A program made the translations under genes and the position numbers. DNA of 64,000 nt from Ceratodon purpureus (lineage: Eukaryota > Streptophyta > Bryopsida > Pseudoditrichales > Ditrichaceae), in assembly GCA_014871385.1 (NCBI GenBank), contig CM026426.1, forward strand, positions 37,263,918 through 37,327,917. Direction: 5' to 3'. Each line of letters opens with the position of its first letter. Within the stretch, counting starts at the first letter, position 1. The notes below the pieces were generated by a model, which saw nothing but the letters and a program-made list of their open reading frames with translations, made no database searches and was not told the origin of the DNA. Positions 52,846 through 63,266 of the stretch are shown in pieces.

Positions 52846-53942
52846 CTTGTAACTGGGGAGGACTCGTCCACAATAACTTGCGGGCTAACTGCATCAAAAG
52901 GGACCTGTGTTATCGCACTTCCCGTTTATATATCATGGCATACCTCGCGCACTATAGTCCGCCATTCGCCCTTTGCCGAACGACGCTGCCTCGGATTGAA
53001 TCCGAACATACGTTGCCAGCTGCCCCTATCCGACCGTACCGGATCACCATCCGCGCTAGACCGGACCGGCACAATCTCCTGCCAAAGGCCGGATGTGCGA
53101 GGTTCGTATTATCCCGCGCCGTTTTCACTATCCAGACACAATCCGCCTGTCCAAAGTCGGATTACGTTTCGCAAAGTTCCGACCCCTGTCCTGTGCTCTA
53201 GAAGAACGACGCGATATTGTTTAATCGTCCCTGTAATCAACTATGTCCGCCTTCGCCGCAGTCCTGCCCCGGGGTCGCGTCCGACCGATTCCAGAACGCG
53301 CACGTTTCGATCGGCAGACCACGTCCGAGCCTCTAATCCGTCGGGGTACCTCATCCATGTCCGAGTGCGGAGTGACCACATTCCGCTAATCGATCGGATT
53401 TCAGGTAGTCCGCCTGTCCGTGGTTGATCCATCTCCGTACATGGGCCAATCTCACGGAGTGCAAACCACCTCCCCGATGTCAGCACACGAGTGCCATATA
53501 TATGCAGATCCTGACCATCTTTTTCCTACAATGCGGACCAAAATCGAATCTGGTTACTGGACCGCCATCGATCCCGCCCTCGTCCGCAACACCTGGAACA
53601 ATTCCGCGATGTTCCGCTTCCTGGTCCCGGACACGCTCGGGGAGTGCCATAAAAGGTGCGACTCACCACGATCCCTTCTTTGCACTACGTGTCTCAGGAC
53701 TTTGGGGTCTCGTCTGAGGTTCCTCTGCATGAGACCCAAGTGTGCTCGAGGGGTCAAGCATAGCCCACTGGAACGGACCGTCCGAACTCCATCGGAGATC
53801 TGGAACATAATCAGGGCAAGTCCATCCCTCGACCCTTGTTCAACGACGCTAGAAGTGCGTTGTCGGGCGCAATTTCTGTAATAGGTCCATCTCGCCTTAA
53901 ATAGTGCGTTCACCCTCTAGATTCTTGCTTTCTGTCGCAGGC
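52846..53942. other. TCGGAC-rich region upstream of the hAT zinc-finger ORF
   Basis: The region is dense in CCGACC, GTCCGA and TCCGAAC words. The frame 53,420-53,881 has a protein-like stretch (KIESGYWTAIDPALVRNTWN, FRFLVPDTLGE) but shifts coding preference to overlapping frames, so a broken or spliced small gene is possible. The rest looks like promoter or subterminal DNA. Confidence 0.3.
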
Positions 53943-54239
53943 ATGCCGCGAAGAGTAGAGGCCTGGGATCAGTGGTGGCAAGACTTGGGCGTGGTGGGTG
54001 CGAGGCCTCAGAGACAGGTTAGGTGTAGAATTTGTAATGTGACTATTGTGTACCGTCGGGATAGAATGTTCGCCCACTTTGGATACAGACCTTTAGGTGG
54101 TCCAGGTAACTACGGTATACAAATTTGCAGATTACTGAGTGCGCGGGTGAGGAGGTTGTTCGTAGACTGCGGAGGTGAAGTTCCTAGAAGAGAGCCCGAT
54201 GATGTTCATGACATTGGCTTAGGAGGTGACGGGGTCCGT
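53943..54239 (+). CDS. hAT transposase 5' part: BED-like zinc finger
   Basis: From ATG (MPRRVEAWDQWWQDLG) the frame shows the aromatic start of a BED domain (W-x-x-WW), then VRCRICNVTIVYRRDRMFAHFGY. This gives C-x2-C and a following His; the second ligand may be the later His/Cys region (GIQIC). BED fingers bind the transposon ends in hAT transposases. The frame is cut at 54,239 by a 734-bp TIR element. Beyond the element, sequence in frame with the main transposase continues from 54,974. When the insertion is ignored the two sides are in different frames, so an intron or a frame change also lies here. Confidence 0.6.
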
Positions 54240-54973
54240 GGGGAAGCACAATAAATTTTTACTAAAAAAGTGCTCCGCTCATTGTCAATTTCAGCCCCTA
54301 TCGCAAAGACATAAGAAAGTGGCATCTCGGTTGTTGGTATGTTGGGAAGAAGTATGGGTTTAGAAAATAGACTTGATTCTCTAAAGTGTAGAAAAATATG
54401 GTACGAATTCGCGTCTTCCACAATGCTGTACGAGAACCTCAATGTTTGACAAAGTGAATGTCCACATTTGAAAAAGTGATAAGAACGATGTCGAATGTTG
54501 TTGGAAATCACTTTTGACTCCACCGGGATCTCCGTTTGTGAATTGCGGATGTATAAATGGCAATGACCACTTGAAATGAAAGTTTGGCTGCACAAGAAGT
54601 ATTTCAAGGACGTTTTTTAAAACACTGTTTTCCGTGAAACTTTTTGTGAGGTTTTTTTCACCGAACATTGTTTTTTAAATTGGAAAAAACATCCTCTAAA
54701 GACAATAGACGGCCCCAAGTGAAGAAATCAAAACTTTGAAAAAGTTCATTTTCATGATTTAGAACTAGCGGTCAAGTTAAGTTTCAATTGAAGATGTTTT
54801 TTTTATCGAGATGCGTGTAAAATATCTTATGACATCTTAGAAAGTGACCAACATGCTCAAAAACTACACCAAAATGCTCAAAATCAGCTTTGAGCTTTCA
54901 AAAACAGCACACTTCATATTCACTTCTTAGTGATCACATATTGCACTTTGTGGTACACTTTATTGTGCTTCCC
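54240..54973. mobile_element. Non-autonomous TIR element of the G-rich family, copy 3 (734 bp)
   Basis: It begins GGGGAAGCACAATAAAT and ends ACACTTTATTGTGCTTCCC. TCCGT is present on both sides (54,235-54,239 and 54,974-54,978), a 5-bp duplication. The interior matches copies 1 and 2, including AGAAATCAAAACTTTG and TTCATTTTCATGATTTAG. It splits a hAT gene between the zinc-finger part and the catalytic part. Confidence 0.9.
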
Positions 54974-55087
54974 TCCGTCCCAGATCCGGTAATACCTCAA
55001 GCTCCCGATAACGAGGGGGCGCGCGCGAATGATGGGCCAGGTGTGCAGGAGCCCGATATGGCACCCTAGGGTACTCCACCCAAGGAA

Positions 55088-57253
55088 ATGCGTCAACTGA
55101 ATATTGTGCAAGGATTCAATGCTTTTACGAAGCTTCAATTAGATAAAGTGTGGGCGACGGCATTCTACGAAGCCAATATCCCATTCAACGTTGTTAAGCA
55201 TCCTGCCTTCATTAACGCCGTTCGGGAAACAGTGCGATCCCGCTTCCCGGCATACCTGCCACCATCGATGAATGCTATTTGCACAAAATTGTTGACCGCG
55301 AGAAAGGCGGAAATGGTGAGACAAGTAAAGGAACTCACAGGCAATTCCACACAGAAATACGGTGTTACGATATGTTCAGACGGTTGGGACAACGTCCAGA
55401 GTCGTCCTCTTCTCAATGTTATCCAGAGTGGGACCAATGGCGACGTTTTCCTTGGAACCATAGACACGACGAGACATTACAAAGATAGCGATTATATCGC
55501 TTCTCAGATCCGTCCGTTTGTGGATCGGGTCGGACCGCAACATGTTGTCCAAGTTTGCACTGACAATGCTCCGAACATGCTTGGATCCAGTCGGATGCTC
55601 GAGACACGATATCCTCACATTTATGTTCAAGGGTGTGCCGCACACTGCTTGGATCTGTTGCTCGAAGATTGGGGTAAGGAAGATTGGGTGAAGCACATAG
55701 TCAGAAAGGCGAGACTTATTTGTCTATGGGTTAGAAATCATCATTCATCAATGGCTTTGTTTCGCAGGATGTGTCCCAATCTGACCATCCGTTTGCCCGT
55801 TGAGACGCGGTTCGCGACCAATTTCATTATGATCGAGCGTCTTGTGGAACTTCGGAATGCATTTGAGAGAATGGTCATCGATCCGGCATTTGCAGGTATT
55901 TTAGCAACCTATCATGATGTGAACAGCTCAGCGGGGAGGAAGGTCCGCCTGATGGGGAAGTATGTGCGTGCGGACGGTTTCTGGAACACGTGCCATAACT
56001 TCTTATACATGGTCATCCCAGTGGTGAAGGCATTACGCCTTTTTGATGGGAAGGCACCTGCAATGGGCCTAGCTTGGAGGGCGATGTACGATTTGAAGAA
56101 CCACGTCCGCAGTTTTTCCTCCCATCCGTTTAGATTGAACGCGGACCTAGCAGCAGACGCCATGCTCGCATTCGACCACAAATGGGCTATGATGTTGACA
56201 GATCTTCATTGGGCAGGTGCGATGCTCAACCCGACCCTACGTGGATGGGCGCCACTTCATAACCACGAGGAGTTGAGGATCATTTTAAACCGGGTTCTTC
56301 GCAAGTTATCGTCTAACGAGGAGAATTACGTCCGGATCCTTGTCCAGTATCAGGATTTCCTCGAGAATCGAAGGGCATTTGCTGATTCAACCGATCCCCA
56401 GGCGCACGGCACTACTATCCACAAATGGTGGGACGCAATGGGAGGTGGAGCCCGGGCTCTCCAAACAATAGCTAGACGTATACTGAGACAGGTATGCTCC
56501 GTGTCTGCGTGTGAGCGCAACTGGAGCATGTACTCCTACGTGCACAGCAAGGTGCGCAATAGATTGAAACATGTACGAGCGGAGGACCTCGTGTATATCT
56601 ACACGAGCAGTAGACTCGTTCGTCACCGCCGGGCCCCGCGTCCGGCACAGTGGTATGGCTTAGAGGAGGTTCATTCCGACGATGACCTCGATGGCGAGGA
56701 TCCGGACGAGGACGACGAGGAGGAAGATGTCGGACAGGGAGGAGACCATGTAGCGGACGATGTGGCGGACGATGCGCGCATGGATGGTGTCGGACAGGGC
56801 GGATTGGGCATGGGGGGTGTCGGACTTGCGGACGACGATCCACCCGAGAGCGACCTTGAGGAATCCGGATTGGACGACGCAGGATCTGACGGTGACAACG
56901 GTGGCGATGTCCGGATTGCCGAGCTCTTCCACAATATGTTCGACGAAGGACACCGCTGGGATGCGGTTGAAGATATCCTCCGCCAGGATGTCGCGTCGGA
57001 CGGCAGGCGTATGCTGGAGGTGAGCGTCGAGCTCAGAGTCCGATCAACGCAGCAGAAATACAGTCGCACAGAGGAGATGGTAGTCTGGCCCGGAGGATAC
57101 CTATCGTCGATACGGACTTCTCGCAGCCTTGGAGTGATTCTTTGTCATTCGGCCAGAGGGATTTCGACGAGAACCTGGCGAACATGGAGGGAGAGATTTG
57201 AACAGTTTTTCAGGAGGATTTACCACCTATCAATCGCCGGAGAGATGAAATAA
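55088..57253 (+). CDS. hAT-family transposase, catalytic and dimerisation parts
   Basis: An open frame of 721 codons. Residues about 45-195 are DUF659-like: TICSDGW with Asp98, VQVCTDNAPN with Asp159, and GCAAHCLDLLLED (the C-x2-H of hAT proteins). An all-helical insertion region follows. Residues about 440-525 are the hAT C-terminal dimerisation domain, with WWDAMGG, and SACERNWSMYSYVHSKVRNR holding Glu476. The tail is acidic (DGEDPDEDDEEED). The D-D-E set is complete, unusual in this window. Upstream the same frame is open back to 54,974 except for TAG at 55,067. Members cut and paste DNA in the nucleus with 8-bp duplications; I could not find this element's termini. Confidence 0.88.
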   Translation: MRQLNIVQGFNAFTKLQLDKVWATAFYEANIPFNVVKHPAFINAVRETVRSRFPAYLPPSMNAICTKLLTARKAEMVRQVKELTGNSTQKYGVTICSDGWDNVQSRPLLNVIQSGTNGDVFLGTIDTTRHYKDSDYIASQIRPFVDRVGPQHVVQVCTDNAPNMLGSSRMLETRYPHIYVQGCAAHCLDLLLEDWGKEDWVKHIVRKARLICLWVRNHHSSMALFRRMCPNLTIRLPVETRFATNFIMIERLVELRNAFERMVIDPAFAGILATYHDVNSSAGRKVRLMGKYVRADGFWNTCHNFLYMVIPVVKALRLFDGKAPAMGLAWRAMYDLKNHVRSFSSHPFRLNADLAADAMLAFDHKWAMMLTDLHWAGAMLNPTLRGWAPLHNHEELRIILNRVLRKLSSNEENYVRILVQYQDFLENRRAFADSTDPQAHGTTIHKWWDAMGGGARALQTIARRILRQVCSVSACERNWSMYSYVHSKVRNRLKHVRAEDLVYIYTSSRLVRHRRAPRPAQWYGLEEVHSDDDLDGEDPDEDDEEEDVGQGGDHVADDVADDARMDGVGQGGLGMGGVGLADDDPPESDLEESGLDDAGSDGDNGGDVRIAELFHNMFDEGHRWDAVEDILRQDVASDGRRMLEVSVELRVRSTQQKYSRTEEMVVWPGGYLSSIRTSRSLGVILCHSARGISTRTWRTWRERFEQFFRRIYHLSIAGEMK

Positions 57254-57276
57254 CGGAGGAAGATTCGAGAAGGAGA

Positions 57277-57930
57277 ATGGCCGATCAGGAAGTTCAGACC
57301 CCGTCTGAGGAAATACGCCGTCCCATAACTCGAAGCCTTGCTAGTACGTCCGGAAGTATGGCTGTAAACCAGCAACAGCCAGCTTCTGCCCTGCTCTCCA
57401 CCCCCGTTGGTAGGGGTCACACCCTTCCACAGTAGACCTCCGGCCGGGGACGCAGACGTCGAGCAGTAGGATCTGCTGTAACCAACGGTAGCCAGTCCGT
57501 TGTTCTGACCGCGTCTTCTTCACGCAGCCGGCCCGTGCGGAGAGGGGTTCCATCTACGTCGATCCGGGACGTTGCGGCACGTGCATCTAGTTGCACGACT
57601 GGGGAAAGAGTGTCGAGTGGTCCTGCAAGGGGAAGTGTTATCCAACGAACAACAAGAGGTGTAAAGCGAAAGAAAAGGTTCCAGGGTACTGCGTCGCGCT
57701 TCGCCCCGTACGAACCTGACAACTCCGAAGGTAGACCAGAACTCGATGAAAATGGAATATGCGACCCCCAAGGATCCCGTCCAACGAAGAAGCTAGTTAT
57801 CACCAGAGACGATGAGTTGCGTCTAAGCACTAGAAGTCCGCGGTCTGATGACGACATGAGCACAGATGAATCCGAGGAGGACCGACATTGCGACGAAGCC
57901 AACGACCCAACTGTTCGGATCCGAGAGTGA
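57277..57930 (+). CDS. Small charged ORF after the hAT transposase, one internal TAG
   Basis: ATG at 57,277 (MADQEVQTPSEEIRRPITRS) opens a frame that stays coding-like to TGA at 57,928-57,930. The only interruption is one TAG at 57,433-57,435, after LSTPVGRGHTLPQ. The product is Ser/Arg-rich, with a basic RGRRRR and a KRKKRF stretch (possible nuclear localisation) and an acidic end (RSDDDMSTDESEED). It starts 24 bp after the transposase stop. It may be a partner protein of the hAT element or part of a longer gene. No domain is recognised. Confidence 0.45.
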
Positions 57931-58490
57931 ACGCTCGCCTACTCTTCATACTACGATATGAGGAGACCTCCATTCCGTACTTATCCGAGCCGTGTCCGAC
58001 AACCTCGTGACCCGTCCGCGCATGAATCGGTCTGCTCCGCGACAGATGTGCGACCTCTGTCCGCCCACGATTAATATCCCCGTTTGGTGGCTCTCCGACC
58101 TCGTCCGCCATGGATCCTTTAGTGTTCTATGTCTTGTCCCTCCCGTCCCGCGGCCCTGGAAACTTCTCCCACTCCCACTCCCCCTCCTCGCACTCCCCTC
58201 CTCGCGCCATCCTCACTTCTGTGTCGGACATGCACTCTTGGCTTCCGCGGATATGGCATTGTCCGACTCACTGTCCGGCGCCTAGACTGATTGGATGATC
58301 TCGGAGGCTACTTGTCCGATCCCGTTGCCGGATGTCCGCTGCAGGTCGGACGGGGTGCATTGTAATCTTTGTCCCCGTTTGCGTACAGCTCAGTTCCCTT
58401 CCGTGCGTATTAGATTGCACCCTCCGCGGTCCGTCCTGCAATTTTGTCTATTTTATCATGTTCTGAATAATAAAAATATCATTTTTTCGT
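57931..58490. other. Right part of the TCGGAC-motif block
   Basis: TCGGAC/GTCCGA words continue (for example GGTCGGACGGGG at 58,347), then stop near 58,440 where AT-rich DNA starts. Open frames are short. This is probably the right subterminal region of the hAT block. I could not identify a terminal inverted repeat matching the left side. Confidence 0.4.
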
Positions 58491-61255
58491 AGAGCATGCA
58501 TCGTGGGAAGTCCCATTTGGTATAGTATTCCACATCTGGATGTAATTGTACGTGATTTAAAAACAAAGTGAGAATCTATATTATAAAAAACAAATGGAAT
58601 AAGGAAAACATTGGAATTTTTTGGCATCCGTTTTAAAAAAGCACAAATAACAAGTTATTAAAGCGTGTGTCAATCATTTACTAATTTCAGCATTTACATT
58701 CCAAGATTCCTGTAAAATCTCTAATCTTTGGAGATATATTTTTAAATAATTTTTTAAATGTTTGTTTATGCAACCAACACATGAGTATAGTAATTACATT
58801 GATATAACAAACATGTGCATATAACAAACATGTGCATACGTGCTCTCTAAACCCAAATCCCATTATCCTCATTGTTACTGTGTCTTGTCATCTCCATTAT
58901 TGTATCAATTTACTTTCATTCGTATGCCATACCATCGATCATATCCACCATTTTATTTTATTTTTACTATTATTTCGATTCTGCTATGGATAACCATTTT
59001 TTTTGGTTATTCATCATATCTTATTTAACTGTTCGTGTTATTTTATGTGCTATCACTTATTTCTTTTATCTTTCACGAGTATTTATCTATATCATCTTTA
59101 AAATACTATTATTTAAAATAAAACTTCTTTAAAACAAATCTATATCAACATCTGTTTATCTTTAAATGAATAATAAACACATCAAAGTTTAACATTGCTA
59201 AATAACTCAATTTGTTAAAAGTCATATGTTGTTTGTGAATCATTCTTTGAATACACAAAATATTTAATCGTCATCCAAAAACAATAATGACGCTAAAAAC
59301 TTGTAACTTTACCAACGATGGCCATGTCTTCTGCTACGTTTGAAACAATGGATATTGACAAATCAACAGCTGAACTCAAGCGCTTAGAGGATCTTCAGGT
59401 GACTCTGGGTTGACTTGAAGATTTACTAGCTCTAGTATATTAGCTTTAGTATGACATAGCCAATTGCAAGCCCTGCTGGTTCCTCTGTTAAACACATCAA
59501 AGTTTAACATAAAGTTTAACAAAAGATACATGTATTTGGTCAAATATGAATTAAAATGGTAAAGAAAAACGTATAATAAACACATCAAATTTAACATTGC
59601 TAAATAACTCAATTTGTTAAAAGGTTTCTTGCATTATAGATTTTGGGGTTTTGGTGCATGACAACCACAACTAAGTTAGCTAATTTCATAAAAAATGTTG
59701 TTTGTGAATCATTCTTTGAATACACAAAATATTTAATCGTCATCCAAGAACAATAATGACGCTAAAAACTTGTAACTTTAGCAAATCATTATAGTATAGA
59801 GAAGTTGGGCTTTTTTACTACCATTAGATTGGACGTTGTCGTACCACTATACTCGTCAAGCAATGTGGCAACTTATTGTTTAAAGCAATGTAACGTTGCG
59901 GTAAGTTGCGGTTAAGATTTAATTGAAACGCCTTTCATATCCATAACTTTTGGCCTACATATGTTAAACCTTTTGCATACACGCCAACCAACTTTGTCAT
60001 ACATAGTTAAATCGTAGTATAATTTATACGGTCGTTATATTTTTTAAGGAAATTTAATTGTCCTCATTGTTATTGTAGTTGGACTTCTATATTATTTTTT
60101 AGTCTACTTTCGCTCTTATGCCATCTAATTGATCATTGCCACCAATTAATTTTATTTTTAATATTGTTCCAATACTCCCGTTAGTAATCACTCTGTATTT
60201 ATCCTTTTTAACCCCTAAAGGACATTCTGCCACATTTGGGCTTTTTTTGAATTTGGGCATGTACGTATGTATGCAATTTATATCAGGATTTTCTGAAATT
60301 TTTATTCTAGGTGGTCCGTTTGGAGATCTTCGTGTGGGTTTTTTTATTTTTCAATTCCGACATTGGGATCAAAAGTTATGAAGGTTTAAGTGTCAGACGC
60401 TGCTCGTTGGACAGCTGCTGAATGTTTCGAAGCCACTGTGAATGCAGCAAATTCTGCCCAAAACTGCCCAAAACTGCCAAAATCTGCCCAAAGACGAAAC
60501 TTTGAAATTCCACCAAAAATTGAGGTTTTGATATTTTTCAAAAATAAAAATTTCTATGCATAGAGAAGACAATAGAGCATGTTTCCACCGTTCCAATTTC
60601 CAATCCAGGAATTTTCTGTATGCTATTTTTATTGTCCAAAAACGGCCTTTGTTTGTGAATTTCAGAATACCCCCTAGCGGAAAATGATTTTTTTGGCAAC
60701 GTTTCACAACTTTTTTGAATATAATTTTCTCAACACAATTAGCTAACTCAGTCTTCTTTGACGTGCATCAAAACCCCCAAATTCCATAATGCAGAAAAAT
60801 GGTTTTTTGGGCCTTCAAGACTCTGATGTCCCCTTTTTTCGCAGGGAATAAAAACTTGTTTTCCTACTTTGAACGTTATGATCTTGCAATTGGTGAAAAA
60901 TGAGTGTGTGAGATTTGGTGTACAGGTAGACATAGAAGTTAGCTACAAGATCGTACGGTTAGATGTTAAAAAAAAAACCCCCAAGTTTTCAGAATCCACC
61001 TTGCTTTGAAGAGGAGCTGTTTTCAGGCAGTTTTGATGAAAAATACCCTCAGAACTTTAGGGGTTAATATATTATTTAGCTCTCAGTATTCTCTTCTGTA
61101 CTCCCACCTCATTCCTTTATCATTCACGAATTTGTTTCTATATCATCTTTATTTAAACATTATTTCATAATTTCTCTATAACTTTCCCTTAATTTTTTTT
61201 TTTCTTATTAAACGCTTATTCATCCTTCTTCATTCATAAGCGTTTTCTTTTCTTC
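58491..61255. repeat. AT-rich DNA with a ~145-bp direct repeat and an inverted pair
   Basis: No supportable gene. The sequence AAACACATCAAAGTTTAAC...AACTTGTAACTTTA occurs at about 59,173-59,312 and again at 59,578-59,782. The second copy is split by a ~70-bp insert (59,622-59,691) absent from the first. That insert (GCATTATAGATTTTGGGGTT...GTTAGCTAAT) is the inverted counterpart of 60,733-60,797. Short repeats of TGCCCAAAAC occur at 60,455-60,495. Confidence 0.6.
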
Positions 61256-61824
61256 ATGAAATTTGTAATTTTGTTTATTCTTGGCTCCGTGGTCCGTGAC
61301 AATCGCTGTGATCGGAGAATTGGAGCGATTGAGCCATCGGAATCTGCGTTCAACACTGGGAATTACGCGGTCAGTGGGTCAGACAGGTGGGGAGCGTGCT
61401 CTCGTCGGATCCAAATGCACTCGGGTCCAAGCGGACGGGATGCGGAGAGCGCGGATACGAAGGTTGGACAACGGATGGCAATGTCGGATTTGAGTGGACG
61501 TTCTTCTTTAAGTCATGCACTAATATGTCTCCACTCCCACCAAAACATCAGTACTTATGATTAACATGCTTGATCTAATCATTGTCACTCTTTCCCTGCT
61601 CTCGGATATCATGTCAAATGCATTGTTCAGTCATTATTCACTCATTCTTCTACAACGGCAGTCTACTCTCTACATGGTAGATTACCTATGCTCTTTCAAG
61701 ATATGCGTATAGTATTTTTGGTTATTCTTGAGACTCTCGTTTTAGAATGAACAGGGTGCGTATTTTTGAGACTGTCATTTGAGACTCCCACTTGACTCTC
61801 TTGATTTCCGCATTGTCTCGTAGC

Positions 61825-62472
61825 ATGGCCGGGAGCTCCTCGTTTAGAATGCCTAGTCCGACAGAGTCCTCCCCGCACCCTGAGACCGCCACGGATGTTT
61901 TGCAGTGGCTGCTTGTAACCCGCGTGATGCACGAGATTAGAGATTTCCGGTATTTACCAGATCACCAAGATATTGTGAGATCTTTGTTGAATACTTCTTG
62001 TGATTTCCAGTGGACGCCCATTATGCAGGAGCAGTTCACCAACGTCAACAATGTGTTGAACTATACTTCGGTGCGACGGAGTTTACTCGCAGCCAGAGCT
62101 GCAAACTCGGGAGATCAAACTGCACACGGCTCGGCTCACGCGCAGAGCGGAACTCCCACGAACTTGCGGACCGGATCACCACAAGCGCGCATTGCGAGAC
62201 GGACATCCCCGCTCCAATCCGACCAGGCTTATCTACACGGACTCGCGCCTAAGGTGGCCGAGTCGCACGGCATCGCAGAAGTCGGGAACGGCGGCTTAGT
62301 CGCGATTACGAAGGTGTCCCTCTTCCATTTCCTGCTTTTCGCGGATCCACGACTCCCCTGCGCGTCACTCGCGACTAGGGAATGCAGACCGATTTCGTGG
62401 ATCTTCTGTCGGAGCGAGATTGTACGTGTAACTATTAATCCATTTTTAAGTGGACACTACGGAGCCATATGA
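61825..62472 (+). CDS. Unrecognised ORF in a CGGA-rich patch
   Basis: From ATG at 61,825 (MAGSSSFRMPSPTESSPH) the frame runs 215 codons to TGA. The first 90 residues look globular (DVLQWLLVTRVMHEIRDFRY, DHQDIVRSLLNTSCDFQW, a segment NVNNVLNYTSVRRSLLAARA). The rest is Ser/Thr/Arg-rich and less protein-like. Upstream bases 61,280-61,500 contain TCGGA-type words similar to the hAT block, so this could be part of a second, smaller copy of that kind of element. A downstream frame (62,450-62,641) is too short to judge. No family is recognised. Confidence 0.4.
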   Translation: MAGSSSFRMPSPTESSPHPETATDVLQWLLVTRVMHEIRDFRYLPDHQDIVRSLLNTSCDFQWTPIMQEQFTNVNNVLNYTSVRRSLLAARAANSGDQTAHGSAHAQSGTPTNLRTGSPQARIARRTSPLQSDQAYLHGLAPKVAESHGIAEVGNGGLVAITKVSLFHFLLFADPRLPCASLATRECRPISWIFCRSEIVRVTINPFLSGHYGAI

Positions 62473-62865
62473 AGTGGAACAGTTTATGGGCTTATTAGAA
62501 TGGAGCGGGTATCCGCGCAATGGAAGGGGTGGACCTGCATTCGAACGAACAATTTTGTTGAAGTATGAATCCGCTAGCGATGCAATGCAACTTCCTTTGA
62601 ATCCGCCTCTTCTGAGGGTCTGCTGGAGCTGGGGTGCATAATGAGCTTTGCAGTTTTTAAGCTTTATTTTGAGAACTATTCTTCACTGTAACTTACGTCT
62701 CACAGATCACTTTTTTGTAGTTCCTATTTTTGATTTACGGAAAGTGATCCTAGGTTGGATTACTCGGCTTTTCTAATTCTGCACGAACCTTTGCTAGACA
62801 TGTTGTTACTATCGGTTTATGTCCCTTTTTACTATGTATAAAACAGTGCTCTAGCAACGTCCAAT

Positions 62866-63266
62866 CATTAGGTCCAAAATGGGGTCAAAATAAGGCCGTG
62901 TAAGCCTGTCCTTTCTAGGTGAACTCCCTACTTTGGGCACCTCTGCCGCTGGCAGCGGATGCCAGAGTTGCTGCCCGCACAGAACTGCGTGGCGCACTTA
63001 CAACAAAGGTCCTCGGAATATTAGTTGAGACATGAATGCCTCGGCTCGCGCTTTGGTCCCAAGTGGGCAGGTTGTGTCAGCCCGACACTGTAGCTTGTGC
63101 CCTCCACACGCCTCGCTCGGAGGTCATTGGTTCGAGCCCCCGTACCGGTTGCTGGCACCACGGAGGCACCTCACATGCCACGTCAAAAAGTACGCGGGCA
63201 GCGCCTGTTTTTTTCTCTCACGTGCTGCTTACACGGCCTTTTCGTGACCCGATTTTGCACCTAATG
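62866..63266. mobile_element. 401-bp non-autonomous element with CATTAGG termini
   Basis: The left end is CATTAGGTCCAAAATGGGG, reaching GGCCGTGTAAGC. The right end is its inverted match, ending in GCACCTAATG. The first ~130 bp match the left subterminal part of the 15-kb element (CTGGCAGCGGATGCCAG, GCTGCCCGCA). The last ~170 bp match its right end at 46,960-47,128. It is therefore a deletion derivative, probably mobilised by the large element's transposase. It contains TTGGTTCGAGCCCCC, a B-box-like word, and CGCTGGCAGCG, a near copy of the palindrome. Flanks AAT and AAA give at best a 2-of-3 target duplication. Confidence 0.85.

Noticed and set aside
63090-63150. A tRNA gene
   Set aside because: The B-box word is good, but no acceptor stem or complete cloverleaf can be drawn, and the sequence is part of a repeated transposon end.
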